In this document: positions 1 to 12,700 of the stretch, one piece after another | Layout: each line of letters opens with the position of its first letter | Position numbering within the stretch: position 1 is the stretch's first letter | NCBI GenBank assembly: GCA_905250125.1 | Contig: CAJNOL010000881.1 | Coordinates: 1-64,000, forward strand | Reading direction: 5' to 3' | DNA length: 64,000 nt | Origin: Rotaria sordida | Taxonomy: Eukaryota; Rotifera; Eurotatoria; Philodinida; Philodinidae | The notes under the pieces: generated by a model | Databases searched by the model: none | Told to the model about the DNA's origin: nothing | The model's input: the letters and a program-made list of their open reading frames with translations, nothing else | Translations under genes and position numbers: made by a program

Positions 1-2
1 CA

Positions 3-248
3 AATCAACATGGTCACTATGGACTTCATTTTTGGTTAAATACAGAAAAAAACAATAATTCATCTACACGAAGATTTCCAAATGCACCTGCAGATATGTT
101 TTATGCAGCTGGTTTTGATGGACAACGTGTATTTATTATTCCATCGAAGAAATTAGTGGTCGTTCGTTTAGGTTTAGCAAGAACACCAAAAGAAGAATTT
201 GGTGCAAATGAATTTTTAAAAAATGTTGTTAACTCAATTGATTCATAA
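3..248 (+). CDS. Serine hydrolase of the beta-lactamase/transpeptidase-like fold, C-terminal fragment
   Basis: The reading frame is open from base 3 to the TAA at 246-248 and gives 81 residues; the 5' part lies outside the window. The residues YGLHFWLN and ADMFYAAGFDGQRV followed by a hydrophobic strand (VFIIPSKKLVVVRLG) match the C-terminal end of class C beta-lactamase-related hydrolases of the 6-aminohexanoate-dimer hydrolase/esterase type. There the GFDGQ segment occupies the place of the third active-site motif (KTG/HxG). The nucleophile Ser and Lys would lie upstream and cannot be seen. Family members hydrolyse esters or amides, and the natural substrate cannot be inferred. Such genes are often of bacterial type in bdelloids. 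The fold assignment is fairly sure; the substrate is unknown. Confidence 0.7.
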   Translation, partial: NQHGHYGLHFWLNTEKNNNSSTRRFPNAPADMFYAAGFDGQRVFIIPSKKLVVVRLGLARTPKEEFGANEFLKNVVNSIDS

Positions 249-1694
249 TTTTTTTTATCCGATTGATTTAACATTTTTCATTCTTAAAATAATTCTGCTT
301 TCAATAATCATGAATAAAATAAATAACTAGGCATTTCAATATATAAAATTATTATTATGATGTTTGAATTAGGAGTGAGAATAGATGCGAACTAATCTTA
401 GTTATAACAGCCAGTAGAAATTAGAGTGACAATATTCAATTTGTAAACAGTTGATATTCTGACAAGTAAATAATATAATGAACAGGATCTATTGAAAAGC
501 TGATTGTTGCATTTCCAGTATCTAGCTTATTTTATCTGTTCATATTAAACTAATCAATATTCTAACCTTATAGTCAATTATATAGGAAGAAAACATACAC
601 AGATAAATTAGTTCAATATTCTTTAGAGATTTTATTCGAAAGATATTACAAAATACGGTTTTCATTATTCAAATTCATTTATTATTTCGATGATAATCAT
701 ATCTTATCTTTTATCTTCGTAATTAGTTCAATAATTCTATCTATTGAAATATTCAAATTGACAACAAAGAATTGAGTTCAAAACAAATAAAATATCAAAT
801 AAATAAGAGCAGATTACATCACTACATTCTTATTGTTCTTATTTTAAACAGTCAATTGTGTATTTGTCTGTAAAAAAGAAAAATATATTATGAAGTTTCT
901 ATTTTATAAATCGATATTAAATAAATGTTTTTTATTCTTTAATATCACAGTTGAATACATTCAGATTCAGCAAAGGAAATTAAACCAACTTGAAAAAATT
1001 TGTGAAATCGACTGAAACTGATAAAAAATAGTTTGTTCGAGCTAAACTTCTTTTACCGGATCTATTACTACTATAATAAAATGTTGTACAAAATGAATTA
1101 TTCCTTTTGCTTGATCAAGTCATGCACAAAAGAAAAAAAAAGACTATAACAATCAAGGCCTAGCGAACCTTCGATTACCATACAATCTTTTGCTTCTGCT
1201 ATTCCACAACCTTTTGTTATGCTGTTGTCATAACCATTTGGATAGTTACGTACATTGCTAGAGCTACAATCATCTGAATCATAACATGAAGTTCTCCCAT
1301 AGATGCACGAGGAACAATCATACTGTAAGTCCTCTCTATATGAGCACCTCCTTATACTGAAGGTCCAAAATTCGCTCGAGAGAATTTTGCTGGAAATGAG
1401 CCTTCCGATTATGAGCATCTCCTTATTCTGAACTGCGAACGCTCTTTTCCAGTCCCGTGAGTAATAACAACCTCCATAATGTGAGCAATGTGTGTTCTAT
1501 CATTCGCGTGCAGAACGAGGGGGAAAATTCTACTGTACGTGTTACATTGTAATTAATAAACGATCAAGTAACACATAGATTACATGTCTTCGGAGAATAT
1601 TCCCGGAAACTCGATTATGTCCTAAGGTAAATGATATATAGATATATAGGTATAGGAGATATAGGAGATATAGGAGGTATAGGAAACGCAGTAA
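249..1694. other. AT-rich intergenic region, no gene seen
   Basis: No conserved reading frame, splice-bounded exon or RNA gene was recognised. A 106-codon frame on the minus strand near 1,098-1,418 has no recognisable domain and is probably fortuitous. Confidence 0.5.
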
Positions 1695-1827
1695 AGGGTG
1701 GGTGTAGGGTGTGGGGCTGTCGGGGTGGGTGTGGGGATGTGGGTATGGGTGTGGGTGCGGGTCTAGGTATGGGTGCGGATCAAGGTACAGTCTTCACTGC
1801 AGATCCCACACACCCACACTCACACAT
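1695..1827. repeat. Interstitial TGTGGG-like array, palindromic (array A)
   Basis: A degenerate G-rich stretch (units such as GTGTGGGTATGG, GGGTGTGG) runs from 1,695 to about 1,778. After a short spacer it is answered by a C-rich stretch CCCACACACCCACACTCACAC up to 1,827. TGTGGG is the telomere hexamer reported for bdelloid rotifers. Here the repeats are diverged and form an inverted pair. Confidence 0.8.
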
Positions 1828-2453
1828 TAATAATCGTATCATATCAAATGGAACGAAGCAAAAGAAAAAAGAAGTTATTATAAATTCGTATTTATAAAAC
1901 AGAAGAAGAAAAACCTGTTCAAATATACTTATCCCAGGATAGCACATCCAAGTACGTCATCAAATCTACAAAAACACGACTAGAGTATTTCGATCAATAG
2001 CGTCAGCTAGTCGAATTAAATTCGTTGAAAAATGATCTTACAAATACTACATTGGGCAGTTTAGATTTTAATATAAAACGAGACTATGAAACAGAAAATG
2101 ATTTTTATATGTAGCATATCTTAGTACTCCACTTAACGATGCATCGTAATTTAATTTTATCAACTCATGAAAAAGAAACAAGTAACGTTGGTCGGTTCGA
2201 CTCACTTGGCCCTTGACTGTATAAGACAGAAGTATATTCCACATGTGTCAGTATTGAAAGAATTGATCTATCAGCTTTATCACAATAACTGACGCAAATT
2301 TTAATTTCTTAAATCGTACAAGTTGAAGAAACTGCTCAGCCTGTTTTGTAAAGTAATTTGAGATAAACCTTACTTTTCCGTAAGAGATTGTAAACCTAGC
2401 AATTCTTTGTCAAAATGCACTTTAACTGCTAAATACCTGTTTCATCTTTCATT

Positions 2454-3760
2454 CTCACACAGACAGACACAAAAATTTAGTTTATTTCATATAATCCTTT
2501 CTATAGCCGAGGAAATATCATTATTTTCTCATCAAAACTTTTCCCTGACCCTAAAAATTCAACTCAAAATTTTGAGAACGTGACTTCAGATTCGGATTCA
2601 CCGATCCCGATTTACTTTCGTCAACCTTTACTTCCAGCCTGCAAACATCTGACCGGTTGAAAGCTCAATATACATACCCCTGATTGGCTAAAATCTTAGG
2701 ATGAAAAAACTTGACTGGCATAATTCCCAATATGAAAAACCCAATTCACTGGAATTCAGATGTATTCATATTTGATGATATTTTTTCAACCCTTGACCCT
2801 GACAGAAACACACGTACAAACTCATTTTATTTTATATGACACTCCCTACAGTTGAGAAAATCAACAAAGCAAAAGTTCCCGTGGGAATTGTTGGCACAAA
2901 TGAGGTCAGTAGAATACTATTATATTCCCATATAAAATGTCTTGATATTCAATTTCGAGATAATAATATCATCTCTGTCACTAGAGCAGGTGGCCTTATG
3001 TGCAAGTTCTTATCAGATGAAGTATAAGATTAAACTTTTCTTTTTCGCCTGCTCGACAACATTTTTTCTGTTCGAACGAGAGACTTTGTGAAATTTTCCG
3101 CTCACATGTTTTAAAAGTAACTTTTTCTTCCAGATATGTACTACTCTCTGACTGATTGCGTGAACCTACAGATAATACAAAGTCTAGTAATTGTCTTCTC
3201 GATAAATTCAGTCAAACTAGCAAATATCGTCCGGACCTTCCTGGATATTTGTGTCTCACTCAAACAGCTGGATGGGACTACTATTGGACTATTTTACTCT
3301 AATGAGCACCATGTATCCCTGTACTTGAATTTGTCAGCCTAAATTTTTGGGAGTGCCTCAGTCTAATTGGCTGAATTCCTAGCCCCTCAAAATCTGATTA
3401 GTTGAAAACCAGCCCTTCAAAACCTGACTGGCTGAATTTCTAGCTCCTCAAAACCTGAATGGCTGACTTTCCTGGTTCCTCGAAGTCTCATTGGCTGAAT
3501 TCCCAGTCCCTCAAAACCTGATTCGCCGAATTTCTTTGGCCATCGAAATCTGATTGGTTGAGTTCCCAGCGCCTCAAAACCTGATTGGCTGAATTCCTAG
3601 CTTCTCAAAACCTGACTGGCTAAAATCCCAGCCTCTCAAAACTTGATTGTTCGAGAGATCGATAGAGCAAACCTCTAATCGGCCATCGATGTTTTTTTGA
3701 CCCTGACACAAACACACACACACAAACTATTTTTTTTCATATGACCCTCCCTACAGACAG
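2454..3760. repeat. Repeat-rich block: dispersed copies of a 58-bp sequence around a 30-bp minisatellite
   Basis: A sequence of the type GACCCTGACAnAAACACAC followed by a T-rich stretch, ATATGACnCTCCCTACAG, occurs at about 2,798-2,852 and again at 3,701-3,758, with a weaker copy at 2,454-2,510. Between the two good copies lie a few short frames without recognisable domains and the minisatellite listed separately. The block may be a degraded element bounded by direct repeats, but no terminal TG..CA or coding capacity was found. Confidence 0.55.
3345..3655. repeat. Minisatellite, about ten copies of a 30-31-bp unit
   Basis: Successive units read roughly CTCAAAACCTGATTGGCTGA plus AATTCCTAGCC, each 30-31 bp long, with 70-90% similarity judged by eye. 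Most units contain ATTGGCTGA, an inverted CCAAT core. No coding potential is seen. Confidence 0.85.
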
Positions 3761-3991
3761 GGAATATTGAGTTTTGTTCTTGATAGAACTTCTATTTTTA
3801 ATGATTAAATAATTTAACATTAGAACGAAATATCTTTTTACAGAAATCTTGTTCAAGTTATTAATTAAACAGAGATAGGAGATCTTTTCAACTTGTTGAT
3901 TGTATTAATCATTTTTGTGGACTTCACATATGTTTTTGAAGAAAATAGTGAGTGTAAGTTTTAGGCTCAAGTTTTGGCGGCTCCCCCTCCC

Positions 3992-4148
3992 TATTACAGA
4001 CACTTGGCAACGGGAAAGAGAATATTACAGACATATCCCTCCCCCCCCCCTCCATTACAGACAGCATCCATTACAGACACCCCACCATTACAGACAGCAT
4101 CTATTACAGACACCCACCATTACAGACAAGTCACCATTACAGACCTCA
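3992..4148. repeat. Short tandem repeat of the TTACAGACA type
   Basis: The motif CATTACAGACA recurs about eight times at 12-18-bp spacing, with a C12 run near 4,040. Two overlapping open frames through it are repeat translations and not genes. Confidence 0.8.
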
Positions 4149-4782
4149 GCAAGTGCACACAAAAAACTTAAGCTTTACTTAGCAATAGAAAAAAGCTTGA
4201 ACGGTTTGAAGAATATGAATTTGACTGCTACACAATATTATAATGTTTTCATAATTATTTGAAAAAACTAACATGCACTTAACAAAATTCTTAATAGTAT
4301 AATCATTGGCTTTTTTAAGAATTTAAACTTGTATGCTAAAAACCAACGGTGAATAGTGATAATAGGTATTAGTCTGTCGTATCGATGATATAATCAATAC
4401 AAGAAACATGATTCGATCTTTTTATTAGTGTCAGAAGTAAACAATATCATTATTTATGAATTAATTAAGATATATAATATAATAGTGTCGTAAGGACGAC
4501 TGATGCATATTAAGTGCATTATTGTAATACTCGTTTTTATGAAATAATCAATGATGAAAAGAAAATTTCAAGTAAAAACACCAAAAAAAAAGTGATTATT
4601 ATCGAGTAATACCACCAATAATAAAAAAATCGGACGCTCTCAAATGAAAAAGACAGTCACAGTTTTAAATGTAGAAATAAATAATAAATTATTGTTCTTG
4701 TCAGTGATGAGTTATGAAAACAATTTTAGTCGACAGAAATTTTTCAGCTTACATGACGTATTAGGATAACAAGTCTAAAGGA

Positions 4783-4840
4783 TATACGTGAGTCCCACAT
4801 TTCAGCTCCTCTAGAGCTGCGCTAACAAGCTTTTTTTTTC
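4783..4840 (+). other. LTR-like conserved block, copy C
   Basis: The sequence CGTGAGTCCCACATTTCAGC, then a CTCCTCTAGAG dyad and TGCGCTAACAAGCTTTT, resembles the block found inside the retrotransposon LTR (22,394-22,443, minus strand) and near 36,112-36,160. It is probably the trace of a related solo LTR, since no flanking element genes are present. Confidence 0.4.
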
Positions 4841-6490
4841 TTTTATTGATTCATTTTTTTCCAAAGAAGTTTTTCTTCGATCTCGAGTTAATTCATGCTT
4901 AAAGTTTTTTTTCAGCAAGCTTTACTACAACAGCATACCATTAGTAAAGAAATCCACATTTTCAGTTGATAGAAGTGATTTAAAATTGAGCTCTTGAAAA
5001 TCAATGATCTTATCAAACTTGTAAATAACTTTCATTTACTGTGTGCAAAATTTCGAATAGAATGCAATTTTAAATGTCGTATTTCTCGAAGTGATTTAGC
5101 AGTAGAAATGATTTAATAGTAACGTCTCAATCGAAACGATTAGGACAATAACAATAAATAGATTTGAGAAGAATTATTTTTATCGATTTGATAGCCTTTT
5201 TTTCTCTAGTGACGCAAAAAGAAAAAAAACAGCTTTGATTAAGAGAGAAAAATATAGGGTTTCTTGTAAAGTAAAAATGAAAGTAAACTAATACAATAAT
5301 AACATCGTTTTATGTATGTGGATAGAAAGATTTAGAATATCGATGCCTTTTGTCTATTAATATGGTTTCACTGAATGATGTTTTTATTGTGAAAGAGAAT
5401 AAAAACTCAACGTTAACAGAATGTCATTATTTCTAAAAACCAAAGCATAAAAGACATTTATACTAATTTAGACCATCGATTGAAGTAACGATAATGAAGG
5501 TATTCTCTTTCTTTGTTAAGTAGTAGTTTTTCAAAATTAATTTTAGCCACGTGTTTTTCCAACATCATCGATTAATATTCATGGTTCTTGTTAGGAACGA
5601 CATCTTTCTCTATGTTTTTTTCTTTCATGTCACTTTTGTTCGTGATCTTTCTTCTCCTCTTCTTTCTTCATTTGATATTATATATGTGCGTGCATAACTA
5701 TTGTACGGGGGACATATTACTTTTCTTAATAAAAATAGAAGAAAGGTCAACATATTGTTGAATCGAACTCTAAGTGCAAAACATTATCTAACAGTGATAT
5801 ACGAAAACAAGCTATAATAATTTTTTTTACGTTGAGATGAAACAAGTTTTCTCTACATATCACGTCGTTGTGTTGGAGGATGATCAACAAAATTTAAAAA
5901 TAAAAATTTTGTCATTTTTAATATATGTTTTCCTGATGTTTCTTCCGAATGATAAGCTTTCGAATTAATCTTTCGATATAATATATTTTTGTCAATTATT
6001 TTTATTAACAATTCCTCTCAAAGAAATTATTGATGAACATTTTCTAAACTAAAATATAATGAAATATAATAAATAGAAGAAGGATAGAATGATAACACAT
6101 CGTTAATTGTAAAAACCAATTGTTGTTCATCGACTGGATTTTCAGTTTTTTTTATTTTCGACAATTTTCATCTATTAAACGAAAAAATAAATATCGTATG
6201 AAAATGAAAACTTTATGTTCTTATTCAAACAAGTTTTTATTCGAAATTTCGAAACTGATCCATTAGAGGAGATTACAATATTTTATTGAGTAGCTCACTA
6301 ATGTCATTAGATTCATTCCCAGAGTAATACTATACATATACAAACACATCTTTCGTTCGATATTTAAACGTGCAAGGGCAATTTCTACTGAAATCGTTGA
6401 CAAACAATGAATACTTTTGAAGCGATCAATAAATCTTTCATATTAAACGAAGTAATCATCGTTAGAGACTTTCCGAAGTGTCTATTAGCA
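4841..6490. other. AT-rich intergenic region, nothing recognised
   Basis: Only short frames and A/T runs are present. There are no exon-like conserved segments, repeats or RNA genes. Confidence 0.5.
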
Positions 6491-8335
6491 TTAAAACGAT
6501 TTCTGATCGAAAAGCTGATGTTCGAGTTCACATTCGAAAAAATCATCTGAAATGCTTTTCCTACTGATCAAAATCCTGCCGAAACAAAAAAAAGGAATTA
6601 ATATCCTACCAAAAACGTCAACATCATAATTATTCTTTTTCAAATGATCGAATAATGATGAAAGTACAGGTAAAATAACCATATGTATGTATGTATGCTA
6701 AACTAGTTGTATCACGTTGTAATATTCTTTTAATATTACTACGATGTTTTTGTTCAAGATTTTGTACAGTTTGATTAAGATATCTTCAGGAATATTATTA
6801 AATAATGGTAATAAAGAAGCACAAATCATTTCTTGACTATTCTTCATTATAGAACTAAAATAAAATATTTTTTCAATAAAAATTCAAATTGATTCTCGGA
6901 CATCAATAGCACGAACGAATACTTTTAAACAACGAACAGTTATACTAATATCATTATTAAATGCATTAAATTTTTGTCGAAATAAAACAGCCAATTTACA
7001 AAATAGACTACAACTCATTTCTTTTTTTTTTGTTCACTGATGCATTACCAATAAAATAAGTTTTATGTGTTCGAAAATATTTTTCAACAAGTGATAGAAT
7101 GACCTAAAATTTAATCATTTATTTATTTTTACTTTTACGAAACATTTAATATCTTTTGTTGTTAAAGAACAAGTTTCATGTAATGAAAATTTTTAACTTT
7201 TCTTGTAATTTTGCATTGTTATTGATGCACGTTCAACATATTTAAGTAATTTTTCTAATAAACTGTATGCAAAACATTTATCACTTATCAATGATGACAA
7301 TGAAGACACATATGGGGAGATAATATTGAATCTGTTGTATGGGTTTCATTAACATTTCCAAAATCAATTTACTGTATAACATATACAAATTTTCTCTTTT
7401 TTTTTTGATTTTATTTGACAGCACGATAACCAAATGTATTAAGATATTGAACAAGAACTTAATAAAATTTTAAATCTTTTTGTTTTTCTTTACCAGTGGA
7501 TAATTTAAATGGAATAAGTCGACATTGAAAACTATCACCTAATTATAATATGAACGAAATTAAATTGAATGAAATAGTTATTAATAATTACCAATCGTTA
7601 CAAGACGGTCTTTTAATTTCTTCATCTATATTTCATAAGCATTTCATGGTAAAGTTTCAGATAAATCCTAAAAAAAAAATTAAAATCAAGATACATACAA
7701 TTTTCAACTGATTTTAATGAAAGATAGAAATATAAAAAGTTATATGGTAAGGATATTTTTCTTTTTGGGATTATGTATTATCTGCATTTCTCGATTCATT
7801 GTTATGCTATTGAAATCCATGGTTTTAGATATATAGTCTGATTCACTTTTATCCTTAAAAAAATAAAGAACGAATTTCTTGATTTGACTCGTTTGAGAAG
7901 TTTCGATTAAATTTTACTTTTTGTTTTATACATTGTAATGGTTTTGTAGCAATACGTGTAACACCTGTATCGGTTTTTTCTGAATGAAATTGTAATTTTT
8001 CAATAGATTTTAATGCTTCACGAATAAAATCTTCGAGTTTAGTAATATCCTAAATTTGAAAATTGAAAGTAAACAAGAATTGATGAAAAAGAAATATGAT
8101 TAACCATTCGGTCAAGAATTTTGTATGATTTTAAATTAGAGAATGTTGGCGTATTTAGCATTAATTTGTTCACTATAAGTCCAATGTTGTTCAATCTAAA
8201 TATCAATATTAAACTTGCAAATAAAATTAACTATATTCATATTTCATTTACTTTAACATAAGATCATTGATCATGAACACTTTCAGCATAAGCCTTCCCA
8301 AAATCTTCTAATGCTAGAGTCAAAACAATACTAAA
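6491..8335 (-). pseudogene. RyR: Ryanodine receptor pseudogene, central region
   Basis: Exon-like blocks on the minus strand follow the order of the central part of ryanodine receptors, the endoplasmic-reticulum calcium-release channels. From 5' to 3' they are: AYAESVHDQ (about 8,280); KIEQHWTYSEQINAKYANIL (about 8,150-8,250); DFIREALKSIEKLQFHSEKT (about 7,921-8,049); a segment near 7,593-7,673; LIPFKLSTGKEKQKD with LVQYLNTFGYRAVK (about 7,430-7,553); FAYSLLEKLLKYVERA (about 7,200-7,290); VEKYFRTHKTYF and LFCKLAVLFRQKFNAF (about 6,900-7,100); NQTVQNLEQKHRS (about 6,740-6,790); and VILPVLSSLFDHLKKNNYD (about 6,640). The first blocks correspond to the paired RyR repeats, the later ones to the helical domain behind them. 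The gene is broken by several in-frame stops (TGA and TAG near 7,620-7,650, TAA near 7,465), one A-run frameshift near 7,030 and another near 6,790. Possible further decayed exons reach to about 8,835. Identification rests on recognised family sequence and is fairly sure. Confidence 0.75.
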
Positions 8336-8995
8336 ACGATATTTGTATTCAGTTTATTTTTGGATTTATTTAGCAATTAATTCACCGATTTTTTGCTAAC
8401 ATTATATTAATAACAGAAATTAATACAGTATACATAGGAGTAAAAATTAGTCATTCTATTTGTGCTTAAATAATACTAAAAGCAAGTAAATCACAAGTAC
8501 AAATAACATTCTCTTTAAATAATTCACAGATAATTAATGGTACATTTGATATATTAACTTAATTAATACGACTATCAATATTTTTTTTTTAAATTTCTCA
8601 TACTAAAATTTCATATTTGACTGTTGATTTATCAATTAATGATGTCTAAGAAAAACGTATACAACTCTATTTTGATAATTTCAACTCATCTTACTTATGA
8701 AAGACAAAGTTTAGCTGGTGGTATATAATGATGTTAATATTCAGATCTGAAAAATCTTCTTCTCCTAACTTCTTTCTTATTGAATTTAAAATAATATTCA
8801 TTTTCTCCATCACTTCAACAGCTTAATAAGAAAATGTCAAATAATTATTGTTAATTTTTCTCAAAAACGAATAGTCGAAATGATATTTAGCTTTACAAAA
8901 TTTCCGTACGCAGTGTTATGAATTCAAATTTGTCCTTGACTTTTTGCATGTGATGTTACAACTGGATATTGAAGTGCAAAACGATCAACGGAATC

Positions 8996-9289
8996 TCACT
9001 TCTTATCTTTAATCGATGTGTCGACAAATTCTTTTGATCTCGTCTCTTGTTTTACGTCACCACTCGTTCTTTTAATCTTAACTGTTCTTGTTATAAACTG
9101 TCTTCGGTGACTGAATATTTTAGTGATCCTATCTCTTCTCGTCATTGGCTTCAACAGGTGATAAACCATTGAATTCATCTCGCTTTTTTCTCTTCTCATA
9201 GTGACCAACGTGTGACAAACGATAAAGAATTTTATTGTGTTTGCCAATTCAATTTCGTCAGTATTATCTACTGCGACAAAAAAAACCAA
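8996..9289 (-). other. Unassigned 97-codon open frame upstream of the RyR relic
   Basis: The frame is open, basic and Ser/Thr/Arg-rich toward its end, and has no recognisable domain. It lies 5' of the decayed RyR exons on the same strand and could be another remnant of that gene, but the match is too weak to claim. It may equally be chance. Confidence 0.2.
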
Positions 9290-9779
9290 TATTCAATTGA
9301 TGAATAACATTATTTTTTTTTATATAAATAGTCGATATTAACAAAGATAAAGTATACATAAATGACCTTGCTTACCTTTTTGCTTTTCAATAGCACTTTG
9401 AGTTTATTGATATAATCGTACGATATAATTGAAAGCATGTAGTTTCTTTCTTTCTTTCTTTTATTCTTATCATGAGTTTACTTTTGCACCGTTTAACCTT
9501 TGCGTATATTTCTACTGTCTAATATCGCAGTTTGTATTCGATCTGTTCTTCTGCTTGTTTCATCCTATAAGTTCATATTTTTGTCTGCGACGTATATACA
9601 CTTTTGTCTATCTGTTGGTTAGAGAGTGTCATTAACAGAACACAAGGACTGTTCAAATCATTCGAGCTCGAGGCCAAGAAATTATATTTAGGAGATGTTG
9701 TCCAAGAATTATTTGCTTTATTTTCTTCGACTCTTTTCTAGACTTGTGTAATTTTTGAATCAAAAATTAAAACAATATT

Positions 9780-12700
9780 ATGCCTCCACCGACACATGGA
9801 GCTGAATATGAACGATTACGTGAAGTTTATGATCGAAAGAGAAATTGGCCTCGATGGGGTCCTTATTTGGCTGAACGACAATGGGGCACTGTACGTGAAG
9901 ACTATTCTGATGATGCGAACACTTGGGAGTATTTTACTCATGATCATGCTCGATCGAGAGTTTATCGATGGGGAGAAGATGGTCTACTTGGTCTGACCGA
10001 CCGACATTGTCGTCTCTGCTTTGCTGTGGCTCTTTGGAATGGAAAAGATTCAATATTGAAAGAAAGACTATTTGGTTTGTCTGGAAAGGGTAAGTTTGAT
10101 CGATGTATAGACTGATCGATTATTATTCACTTAGTGTAGAAGGTAATCATGGTGAAGATGTAAAAGAACAATATTTCTATTTGGATTCGACACCGACGCA
10201 TTCCTATATGAAATGTTTATATAAATATCCTCAACAAGCTTTTCCTTACCAAGAATTGGTCGAAGAGAATAAACGACGAACCAGAAAGGATCCTGAATAT
10301 GAGTTGATCGATACGAAAATTTTTGATAATAATGAATATTTCGATATTTTTGTCGAATATGCCAAACGTGATGTTAATGATATCCTAATTCGGATTACTG
10401 TCACGAATCGATCAGATAAGTCGGCTAAATTACATCTGTTACCAACACTCTTCTTTCGAAATACTTGGGCTTGGACGAGCCAAATTGAAAAAGAGTAAGT
10501 CATACTTTTTCATAATAAGAAAGAAAATTTGTGTTCATCGAATAGCTTACTTATTTTTCATTCTGTCTGAACACTTCATTTTTGAAACGTTTTTTCTTTT
10601 TAACAATAATCGAGCTTATTTTTCTATCGTTTCGAAACGCAAATCAGATATGCAAATTAGCAAATATCATTTATTGATTATTATTATCGATTTCATTCGG
10701 ATTGGCCCTTTCTTCAATTATTGGACGCTCTTCAAAATAATCACGAAAGTTTCTTATACTACACATGTATGCAAAAATTCAGATTTCATTAATTTCTTTC
10801 GAAAAAAGATTACTATTCAGAATTTTGTCCTTGTTGAGTATCCATGAAATATTCTTGCTTTTCAGACCATTTCGACCGAAGATCGAACGACAGGATGGAG
10901 AAAATATCTTACGAATAGAACACTGTCATCTAGAACCGTTCGCTTTTGATATCAATCCAATGGATGGTACTGATGATCAAGTACCAGAAGTTTTATTTAC
11001 GGAGAATGAAACAAACTTGAAAAAACTGTACAATATGAAGAATGAATATCCGTACGTCAAAGATGCATTCCATGAATATATTGTTAATGGCAACAAGGAT
11101 GCTGTCAATCCATTACCACAAGGAACAAAAGTCGCTCTTCATTACCAATTCAATGTTGACGCCAATTCGTCACAGATACTTCATCTTCGACTCTATTGTT
11201 TGGCTGATACCGGAAATATGCCACAGAAACTCAATCGAGAAGAATATAATAAAGTGTTCGATGAACGAAAACAAGAAGCCGACCAATTCTATGAATCAAT
11301 TTATGCAGGTGAACTGACGGATGATGAAAAGAATATTATTCGACAAGCTTATGCTGGACTTCTTCATACCAAACAATTCTATCATTATATTGTCAAACAT
11401 TGGATTGATGGAGAAGAGAAATATTTAATGCCAGCTTTTCCGGAGAAACGTCTTCAGACTGTGAAAAACACTGCATGGCAACATATGTGAGTCCGATCGA
11501 TACTTTCGTTCTCTTTTTTTTTCCTTCCTAAAATTTCAACTGATCATCTGATTCATTCCTTATTTCAGGTGGTGTCGAGATGTTCTATCCATGCCAGACA
11601 AATGGGAATATCCTTGGGTGGCCTCTTGGGATTTGGCCTTTCATGTAATTCCATTTGCTCATATCGATCCAGATTTTGCTAAAAGTCAACTACTTTTAAT
11701 AATGCGTGAATGGTGAGATAATTTCATTTTCTTTCAAATTCTGATAGGAATGAAAAGCTGCGCAGTAAGATTTTAGCATAATTCATAAAGTCAATTCTGA
11801 ATTTTTCTTACATATTTCAATGTCGATACATCAAGTAATCAAGAAATCTGCAATAAAAACCAATTCATTATTTATAATCAACCGCTCCATTTTCTCGAAC
11901 TCTTTACGATTAAATCTTGCATATATTACTTTGTTCAATGTGACAGATTTCGAAAATCTATCAAGATACAACAGAATAACATCGTACGAAACTGTTGGTA
12001 TATTGGTTCCACATAAATTATTTTCCAAATCTCATAAAAATACAAGATAGTATTGGAGAATCAAAATGTAGGGACGCAGGCTTTTTTCTAGAAAAGTACC
12101 CATGATCCTATGGGACTAAGCTTTGTTATCATTCAAGCAGTGTAGTTTTAAACGACCATTTATTGTTGAATACTTCAATAAAAAGATCATGAATATGTAC
12201 TTCTATGAATATCTGTGTGACCGAGTGTCAATATTTCCCCATTTCGATTATATTTTTCAGGTATATGAGTGCCAATGGGCAAATTATGGCCTATGAATTA
12301 AATTTGGATGATGTCAATCCACCAGTACTTGCTTGGGCGGCATGGCGTGTATACAAAATATCGGCCGTATCGAAAGAACGTCGAGATCGAGACTTTTTGC
12401 ATAGTGTCTTTCTTAAACTTTTATTGAATTTCACTTGGTGGGTCAATCGAAAAGATCCCTATAATAAAAATATATTCAGTGGTGGCTTCCTGGGTTTGGA
12501 CAATGTCGGAGTTTTTGATCGCAATAAAATACTACCAAATAGCATGGAAATGCATCAATCTGATGGAACATCGTGGATAGCCTTCTTTGCTTTAACCATG
12601 ATGAATATAGCTCTTGAATTGGCCGGCGGAAAAGACGAACTGCCGATGAATGGAGCTTTTCAAGATATGTCCTCGAAATTTCTTGAACATTTTATTTATA

